NCBI GenBank assembly: GCA_030152145.1
Contig: JASLIL010000022.1
Location: forward strand, 1 to 19,619
Source: Tissierellales bacterium
GTDB lineage: Bacteria > Bacillota > Clostridia > Tissierellales > JASKZW01
Direction: 5' to 3'
Length of the DNA: 19,619 bases
Shown here: positions 15,076 to 19,619 of the stretch, piece after piece
Layout: each line of letters opens with the position of its first letter
Numbering within the stretch: the stretch's first letter is position 1
Translations under genes and position numbers: made by a program
The notes under the pieces: generated by a model
The model's database searches: none
The model's input: only the letters and a program-made list of their open reading frames with translations
Told to the model about the DNA's origin: nothing

Positions 15076-15357
15076 TTAAAACTGCTTGTTAAAAGGTTCT
15101 AGTAATTTTCTAATATAAGCATTATTAATCTTTATATTATTGTCCAATTTATATTTTAGTTCTGGCAATACAGTATTGTATACTATTAGATGTTTAACCT
15201 TTTTCTTTTTAGGATTATCAATCTTTCTTAAATCCCCATCTACTAAATAGAGATGGTTTTTATCAACTACTGATAAAACCAAAAAAATACGATCTTTATC
15301 TCTACCAGCTCGAGACTTTACAACCTGTCCTATATTAATATCTGAAGTTGTTTCCAA
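15076..15357 (-). CDS. KOW-domain RNA-binding-like protein (L14e-like)
   Basis: This protein of about 93 residues has an N-terminal KOW-like segment, IGQVVKSRAGRDKDRIFLVL, then LYLVDGDLRKIDNPKKKKVKHL, which resembles the KOW/L14e type of RNA-binding domain found in small Clostridia proteins encoded just before infA. The very basic middle suggests contact with RNA or the ribosome. The exact role is not known to me. The start is uncertain: the frame opens at a GTG at 15366, but the AGAGGTG that would serve as ribosome binding site overlaps that codon, so I prefer the TTG at 15357. It lies after adk, in the place where map is normally found first. Confidence 0.75.
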   Translation of the reverse strand: METTSDINIGQVVKSRAGRDKDRIFLVLSVVDKNHLYLVDGDLRKIDNPKKKKVKHLIVYNTVLPELKYKLDNNIKINNAYIRKLLEPFNKQF

Positions 15358-15372
15358 TCCATTCACCTCTTT

Positions 15373-15415
15373 ACTGGAGAAACATAAGCAACTGGAGAAA
15401 GGCCTTGCCTTTCTC
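15373..15415 (-). repeat. hairpin and short direct repeat in the adk-KOW gap
   Basis: The 64-bp gap holds an 8-bp perfect inverted repeat (GAGAAAGG/CCTTTCTC, 15395-15402 with 15408-15415) with a 5-nt loop, starting 7 bp after the adk stop. ACTGGAGAAA occurs twice, at 15373-15382 and 15391-15400, in direct orientation. No U-tract follows, so it is not a standard terminator; it may protect the 3' end of the upstream transcript. Confidence 0.6.
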
Positions 15416-15421
15416 TTATTC

Positions 15422-16063
15422 CTAGTTTAACCCTTCTTTGATTTCATTGAAAATAGTTTCAATACCTTTAGAACCATCAACATTTAGGATCAAGTCCTTC
15501 TTGTCGTAGTATTCTATTAAAGGCTCTGTTTGCTCCTTGTAAACTTTATACCTCTGTTCTACAGTCTCTCTTGTGTCGTCATCTCTTTGCATCAATGAAC
15601 CGCCACATTTATCACAAACATTTTCTTCTTTAGGCGGATTAAATTCTATATGAAAAGTTGCTCCACAATCCCTACAGATTCTTCTTCCAATAGCTCTGCC
15701 TATTAAAATATCTTTTTCAACATTGATGTTGATTACTCTGTCTAATTGTATTTTCATATTGTCTAACACTTTATCTAATTCTTGGCCCTGAACTAATGTT
15801 CTTGGAAAACCGTCTAATAAAAATCCGTCTTTACAGTCATCTTCTTTAAGTCTTGATTCTACTATCGATATAACCAATTCATCTGGTACTAAAAGTCCTT
15901 TGTCCATATACTCTTTAGCTTTTACTCCTAGATCTGTTCCACGACCAATATGATCTCTGAATATATCACCAGTTGAAATATGTGGTATACTGTACTCTTT
16001 TACTATAGCTGATGCCTGAGTTCCTTTTCCTGCACCAGGTGGTCCAAGTAGTATTAATCTCAT
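15422..16063 (-). CDS. adk: adenylate kinase, zinc-finger lid type
   Basis: Adenylate kinase interconverts ATP + AMP and 2 ADP in the cytosol. Counted from the ATG at 16063 the protein has 213 residues, the usual length for the long-lid form. The P-loop GPPGAGKGTQ lies at 7-16, the AMP site HISTGDIFR at 28-36, DGFPRT at 85-90, and the lid carries four cysteines, C130, C133, C150 and C153, which bind zinc in Gram-positive enzymes. I prefer the ATG at 16063 over that at 16072 because the AGGAG directly abuts the earlier codon but lies 9 nt from this one, and MRLILLGPPG is the usual start. It follows secY, 24 bp apart, as in most bacteria. Confidence 0.97.
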   Translation of the reverse strand: MRLILLGPPGAGKGTQASAIVKEYSIPHISTGDIFRDHIGRGTDLGVKAKEYMDKGLLVPDELVISIVESRLKEDDCKDGFLLDGFPRTLVQGQELDKVLDNMKIQLDRVININVEKDILIGRAIGRRICRDCGATFHIEFNPPKEENVCDKCGGSLMQRDDDTRETVEQRYKVYKEQTEPLIEYYDKKDLILNVDGSKGIETIFNEIKEGLN

Positions 16064-16087
16064 ATTATTCATCTCCTATAGTCTATA

Positions 16088-17362
16088 TTAATTTAGGAAT
16101 CCTTTATAATGTCTCATTAACATTTGTGATTCTATTTGTTTTACTGTTTCAAGGGCAACTCCAACTACAATTATTATAGCAGTACCACCAAAGTTTACAT
16201 TCAACTTAAATACATGTGAAAGTATTATTGGTAATGAAGCTATAAGTGCAAGGGATATTGCTCCTACAAACGTTATTCTTGAAATAACCCTATTCAAATA
16301 CTCAGATGTTGGTCTACCTGGTCTAATTCCTGGTATAAATCCACCATGCTGTTGAAGGTTCTTAGCATATTCAACTGTATTAAATTGAATTGCAGTATAG
16401 AAATAAGTGAAGAATATAATCAATAGTACGTTTAATATTGAGTATATCCATATTCCAACACTTCCTTGTACAGTTAGGTATTTAGTTACCCAATCAGAAG
16501 GTTGTCCCCTGAAGAACAATGAGATTGTCTGAGGGAATGCTAGTAATGAGGTTGAGAATATTACTGGAATAACTCCAGCCATAGATACCTTTAGTGGTAT
16601 ATGTGTATTTTGACCACCATACATCTTTCTTCCAACAACTCTTTTAGCATATTGTACTGGTACCCTTCTTTCTCCTTCTTGTAAGGCTACAACTACTGCT
16701 ATAATAAATAAAGCAAAAATTAAAAATATAAGTATTCTAATTATACTTAATGATCCTGCCTTAACTAATCCTACTGCTTTTAGTATTTCTGTAGGTATTC
16801 TTGATATAATACCTACGAAAATGATAAGTGAGATACCATTTCCAATTCCTTTTTCAGTGATTTGATCTCCAACCCACATCAAAAATGCTGTACCTGCTAT
16901 TAGTGATACTATTATAATGCTATGTTGCAAAAACCCTTCAGCCACAACTCCATCACGGAAGAAACCTCTTGTCATTGCTATTGCCTGTATTGCAGCTAAA
17001 ATGATTCCACCATACTTAGTCCATCTAGCAATCTTTTTTCTTCCCTCTTCTCCCTCTTTAGCTATTTCTTCTAATCTAGGAATAGCTATAGTTAGAAGCT
17101 GGATGATTATAGATGCTGTTATGAAAGGATAAATATTTAAAGCAAATATACTAAAGTTACTGAAAGTACCACCTGACATTAAGTCAAGAAATTCTAATAC
17201 TCCAACCTGTCCCATCTCAAACATGCTTTTTATTATGTCCTTATCCATATATGGTGCTGGGACGCTTGATCCTAACCTTATTACTAATAGCATTAGCACT
17301 GTGAATATAATCTTTCTTCTTATTTCAGGAATTTTCCAGGCATTCTTCAAGGTTGCAAACAT
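16088..17362 (-). CDS. secY: protein translocase channel subunit SecY
   Basis: SecY forms the protein-conducting channel of the cytoplasmic membrane with SecE and SecG. The 424 residues show the ten hydrophobic helices expected, starting with IIFTVLMLLVIRLGSSVPAP at 19-38, then the plug region LDLMSGGTFSNFSIFAL, the conserved GIGNGISLIIF, and the cytosolic loop QEGERRVPVQYAKRVVG. FIPGIRPGRPTSEYL in the large cytosolic loop contains the conserved arginine that contacts SecA and the ribosome. The ATG lies 1 bp after the rplO stop with a GAGGTG site inside rplO, so translation is probably coupled. Confidence 0.98.
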   Translation of the reverse strand: MFATLKNAWKIPEIRRKIIFTVLMLLVIRLGSSVPAPYMDKDIIKSMFEMGQVGVLEFLDLMSGGTFSNFSIFALNIYPFITASIIIQLLTIAIPRLEEIAKEGEEGRKKIARWTKYGGIILAAIQAIAMTRGFFRDGVVAEGFLQHSIIIVSLIAGTAFLMWVGDQITEKGIGNGISLIIFVGIISRIPTEILKAVGLVKAGSLSIIRILIFLIFALFIIAVVVALQEGERRVPVQYAKRVVGRKMYGGQNTHIPLKVSMAGVIPVIFSTSLLAFPQTISLFFRGQPSDWVTKYLTVQGSVGIWIYSILNVLLIIFFTYFYTAIQFNTVEYAKNLQQHGGFIPGIRPGRPTSEYLNRVISRITFVGAISLALIASLPIILSHVFKLNVNFGGTAIIIVVGVALETVKQIESQMLMRHYKGFLN

Positions 17363-17363
17363 T

Positions 17364-17813
17364 TTAGATCACCTCTACCTTTCCTCCTGCAGCCTCAATT
17401 TTTTCAGCAGCTGTTTTGCTGAATTTTGTGGCTTGAACAGTTAGCTTTTTATTAAGTTCTCCGTTTCCTAGTACCTTAATACCGTCTTTGATTTCGCCTT
17501 TTCTAGCAAATCCTTCTTCTATTAAGAATTCAGCATTAACAACTGTGTTATCTTCAAATCTATTTAAGCTTTCAACGTTAAGTTCAAAGTATTCTTTAGC
17601 AAATATATTAGTGAATCCACGCTTAGGAATTCTTCTTGTTAAAGGCATCTGACCTCCTTCAAATCCTGGTCTAACTCCTCCACCAGATCTTGAGTTTTGT
17701 CCGTCATGTCCTCTACCAGCAGTTTTTCCTGAACCTGAACCATAACCTCTTGCTACTCTCTTACGTTTTTTAGTTTCTCCACCTTGTTGTGGTCTTAAAT
17801 TGTTAAGCTTCAT
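17364..17813 (-). CDS. rplO: 50S ribosomal protein L15
   Basis: L15 is a late-assembling large-subunit protein with a long extended N-terminus. The 149 residues begin MKLNNLRPQQGGETKKRKRV, continue with the glycine-rich GYGSGSGKTAGRGHDGQNSR and GGGVRPGFEGGQMPL, and end with the globular KIEAAGGKVEVI. The length is as usual. It lies between rpmD (25 bp away) and secY. Confidence 0.98.
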   Translation of the reverse strand: MKLNNLRPQQGGETKKRKRVARGYGSGSGKTAGRGHDGQNSRSGGGVRPGFEGGQMPLTRRIPKRGFTNIFAKEYFELNVESLNRFEDNTVVNAEFLIEEGFARKGEIKDGIKVLGNGELNKKLTVQATKFSKTAAEKIEAAGGKVEVI

Positions 17814-17838
17814 GTCTACACCTCCTCTTAATTAAATC

Positions 17839-18012
17839 TTATTTAACCTCAACCATGTAATCTACTTTAGCGATCATACCTCTAATTTGAGGGGTGTCTT
17901 CTTTTTCCACAACTTGGCCAACTTTTTTAAGACCAAGAGCTTCAACAGTCTTTATATGATTTTTTGGTTTTCCGATAATACTTCTAACTAATTTTATATT
18001 AATTTTAGCCAT
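17839..18012 (-). CDS. rpmD: 50S ribosomal protein L30
   Basis: The 57-residue protein begins MAKINIKLVRSIIGKPKNHI and contains the family block VEALGLKKVGQVV, followed by the closing IRGMIAKVDYMVEV. Length and motifs are typical of bacterial L30. The ATG at 18012 has an AGGAGGGGAGGA-type site upstream. It occupies its standard place between rpsE and rplO. Confidence 0.97.
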   Translation of the reverse strand: MAKINIKLVRSIIGKPKNHIKTVEALGLKKVGQVVEKEDTPQIRGMIAKVDYMVEVK

Positions 18013-18024
18013 TATCCTCCCCTC

Positions 18025-18531
18025 CTATCCTAACATTTCTTCTACAGATTTTCCTCTAAGTTTAGCAACTTCTTCTGCCTTCTTAAGATTCATTAATCCG
18101 TTCATTGTTGCATTAACAACGTTTCTTGGGTTACTTGTTCCAAGTGATTTTGTTCTTATGTCTCTGATACCAGCTAACTCGCATACCGCACGAACTGCTC
18201 CTCCAGCGATTACTCCAGTACCCTCTACAGATGGTTTTAATAGAACTTCTCCAGCTCCGAACTCACCTAATACTTCATGTGGTATAGTTGTTCCTACTAT
18301 AGGTACTTCTATAACATGTTTTTTAGCATCTTGAATTGCTTTTCTAATTGCTTCTGGGATCTCTTGAGCCTTTGACATACCTACTCCAACATGTCCATTC
18401 TCATCTCCAACAACAACTAGTGCACTGAATCTAAAGTTTCTACCACCTTTAACAACCTTAGCTACACGATTAATACTTACAACTCTCTCTTTTAATTCTA
18501 AGTTACTTGCGTCTATATATGAACGTTCCAT
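18025..18531 (-). CDS. rpsE: 30S ribosomal protein S5
   Basis: S5 helps keep decoding accurate and lines the mRNA entry tunnel. The 168 residues show the double-stranded RNA-binding-like N-domain with KGGRNFRFSALVVVGDENG (28-46) and HVGVGMSKAQEIPEAIRKA, then the C-domain with KSLGTSNPRNVVNATMNGL. The length is usual. It follows rplR by 17 bp and precedes rpmD by 12 bp. Confidence 0.98.
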   Translation of the reverse strand: MERSYIDASNLELKERVVSINRVAKVVKGGRNFRFSALVVVGDENGHVGVGMSKAQEIPEAIRKAIQDAKKHVIEVPIVGTTIPHEVLGEFGAGEVLLKPSVEGTGVIAGGAVRAVCELAGIRDIRTKSLGTSNPRNVVNATMNGLMNLKKAEEVAKLRGKSVEEMLG

Positions 18532-18548
18532 TAGTTCCCCTCCTTTAC

Positions 18549-18911
18549 TTAAAATTTCAGACCAGCTTCACGAGCGCCTTCAGCAAGTTCTTTAACTCTA
18601 CCGTGGTATATATTTCCACCTCTGTCAAATACAACTTCTGTGATATTCTTATCATTTGCTCTTTTTCCAATTAATTCTCCTACAAGTCTTGCTGCTTCCT
18701 TGTTTTGAGTTGAAGATAGCTTTAAATCTTTGTCTAAAGTAGAAGCTGAAGCTAATGTTACTCCATTAACATCATCTATTAATTGTGCATATATATTGCT
18801 ATTGCTTCTAAATACGCTTAATCTTGGTCTTTGAGCTGTTCCTTTAATACTTTGTCTTGCTCTACCATGTCTTTTAACTCTTTGAGCTTTTCTATCGAAT
18901 TTATTTAGCAA
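18549..18911 (-). CDS. rplR: 50S ribosomal protein L18
   Basis: L18 binds 5S rRNA in the central protuberance. The 120 residues show GTAQRPRLSVFRSNSNIYAQ (24-43), LASASTLDKDL and VVFDRGGNIYHGRVKELAEG, then the closing GAREAGLKF, all typical. The start codon is TTG at 18911, with AAGGAG about 9-10 nt upstream; an in-frame TGA lies three codons before it, so no upstream start is possible. It lies between rplF and rpsE. Confidence 0.97.
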   Translation of the reverse strand: MLNKFDRKAQRVKRHGRARQSIKGTAQRPRLSVFRSNSNIYAQLIDDVNGVTLASASTLDKDLKLSSTQNKEAARLVGELIGKRANDKNITEVVFDRGGNIYHGRVKELAEGAREAGLKF

Positions 18912-18927
18912 CTCTCTTCACTCCTTT

Positions 18928-19467
18928 CTACTTACCTGTTTTACCTACCTTACGTCTTACAACCTCATCAACGTATCTAACACCTTTTCCTTTGTAAGGT
19001 TCTGGTTTTCTGAAGTCTCTTATAACAGCAGCATAGTTTCCTACTTGTTGCTTGTTTGCTCCCTTAATAATTAACTCAGTCGCCTTAGGAACTTCTACCT
19101 CAATTCCTTCAGGGTCTTCCATCTCTATTGGATGTGAAAATCCTAAGTTCAGCACTAATTTTTTGCCTTCTTTTTGAGCTCTATATCCAGTTCCTTCTAT
19201 AATTAAGTGTTTGCTATAACCTTCAGTTACGCCAACAACCATATTGTATATTAAAGTTCTTGAAAGACCATGAATTGATCTATGTCTCTTATTATCTGAA
19301 GGTCTCTCAACTGTAATCACATTATCTTCTATTTTTATAACCATATCAGAATCAATTTTCTCTGAAATTTCTCCTTTAGGTCCTTTTACAGTAACCAAGT
19401 TTAATTCATCAACTGAAACTTCTACTCCAGCTGGAATTTCTATTGGCTGTAATCCTATTCTTGACAT
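18928..19467 (-). CDS. rplF: 50S ribosomal protein L6
   Basis: L6 lies close to the factor-binding site of the large subunit. The 179 residues begin MSRIGLQPIEIPAGVEV and show VKGPKGEIS, the centre GTGYRAQKEGKKLVLNLGFS, and the C-terminal KPEPYKGKGVRYVDEVV followed by RRKVGKTGK. The length matches the family. The ATG at 19467 follows an AGGAGGTG site. It lies 34 bp after rpsH. Confidence 0.98.
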   Translation of the reverse strand: MSRIGLQPIEIPAGVEVSVDELNLVTVKGPKGEISEKIDSDMVIKIEDNVITVERPSDNKRHRSIHGLSRTLIYNMVVGVTEGYSKHLIIEGTGYRAQKEGKKLVLNLGFSHPIEMEDPEGIEVEVPKATELIIKGANKQQVGNYAAVIRDFRKPEPYKGKGVRYVDEVVRRKVGKTGK

Positions 19468-19501
19468 AAGTGCACCTCCTTAAAAACAGTGTCAGTTCTA
19501 A

Positions 19502-19619
19502 TTACCAAACGTAACAAAGAACTTCTCCACCTACTCCTTCTTCTCTTGCTTTTCTATCTGCCATAACACCTTTAGATGTTGATAATATAGCTATTCCAAG
19601 TCCTCCTAGTACTCTAGGT
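19502..19619 (-). CDS. rpsH: 30S ribosomal protein S8, C-terminal end only
   Basis: The last 38 codons and the stop of S8, which binds the central domain of 16S rRNA, are present; the start lies beyond the window edge. The visible part reads PRVLGGLGIAILSTSKGVM then ADRKAREEGVGGEVLCYVW, matching the family's C-terminus, including the SxSKGVM and GVGGEVL blocks and the terminal YVW. It is the first gene of this stretch of the spc operon, followed by rplF. Confidence 0.96.
   Translation of the reverse strand, partial: PRVLGGLGIAILSTSKGVMADRKAREEGVGGEVLCYVW

Noticed and set aside
1..19619. CRISPR arrays, insertion sequences, prophage or tRNA genes
   Set aside because: None was seen: no spaced repeats, transposase or integrase motifs, terminal inverted repeats or cloverleaf-like sequence in the gaps, and gene order is the conserved chromosomal one.

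Overview
The window is AT-rich and every gene I can support lies on the minus strand, so transcription runs from high to low coordinates. Gene order, strong GGAGG ribosome binding sites, occasional TTG/GTG starts, a split glycine decarboxylase (gcvPA + gcvPB) and a KOW-domain gene before infA all point to a low-GC Gram-positive anaerobe of the Clostridia/Tissierellia type. The class is an inference from gene order and protein sequence; I ran no search.

Layout in order of transcription. (1) 19619 to 11822: the distal S10-spc-alpha superoperon, rpsH (3' end only), rplF, rplR, rpsE, rpmD, rplO, secY, adk, a KOW-domain gene, infA, rpmJ, rpsM, rpsK, rpsD, rpoA, rplQ, closed by a strong intrinsic terminator at 11783-11814. 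(2) 11689 to 9191: its own promoter, then ecfA1-ecfA2-ecfT, the shared energizing module of ECF vitamin and metal importers. (3) 9174 to 8226: a consensus promoter, a short leader with a hairpin, rplM and rpsI, closed by a perfect-stem terminator. (4) 8184 to 7446: about 740 bp without a gene, with a strong promoter and a hairpin in its gcvT-proximal end. (5) 7445 to 1699: gcvT-gcvH-gcvPA-gcvPB-lpd, a complete glycine cleavage system in one tightly packed operon, closed by a palindromic terminator. (6) 1590 to 1: an M42-type metallopeptidase and a PAP2-family phosphatase that runs off the window.

The genes fall into three jobs: translation and secretion, micronutrient import, and glycine catabolism. 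The Gcv proteins can split glycine to CO2, NH3 and methylene-tetrahydrofolate with NADH formed through Lpd, so the operon is self-sufficient apart from lipoate attachment.

I found no convincing new biological system. This is mostly conserved housekeeping sequence. The points worth a second look are small: two genes usual in this neighbourhood are missing (map between adk and the KOW gene, truA between ecfT and rplM); there is no recognisable tandem glycine riboswitch ahead of gcvT although another hairpin is present in the leader; a leader hairpin precedes rplM; and an exact DnaA box with two partial ones lies between lpd and the peptidase gene.
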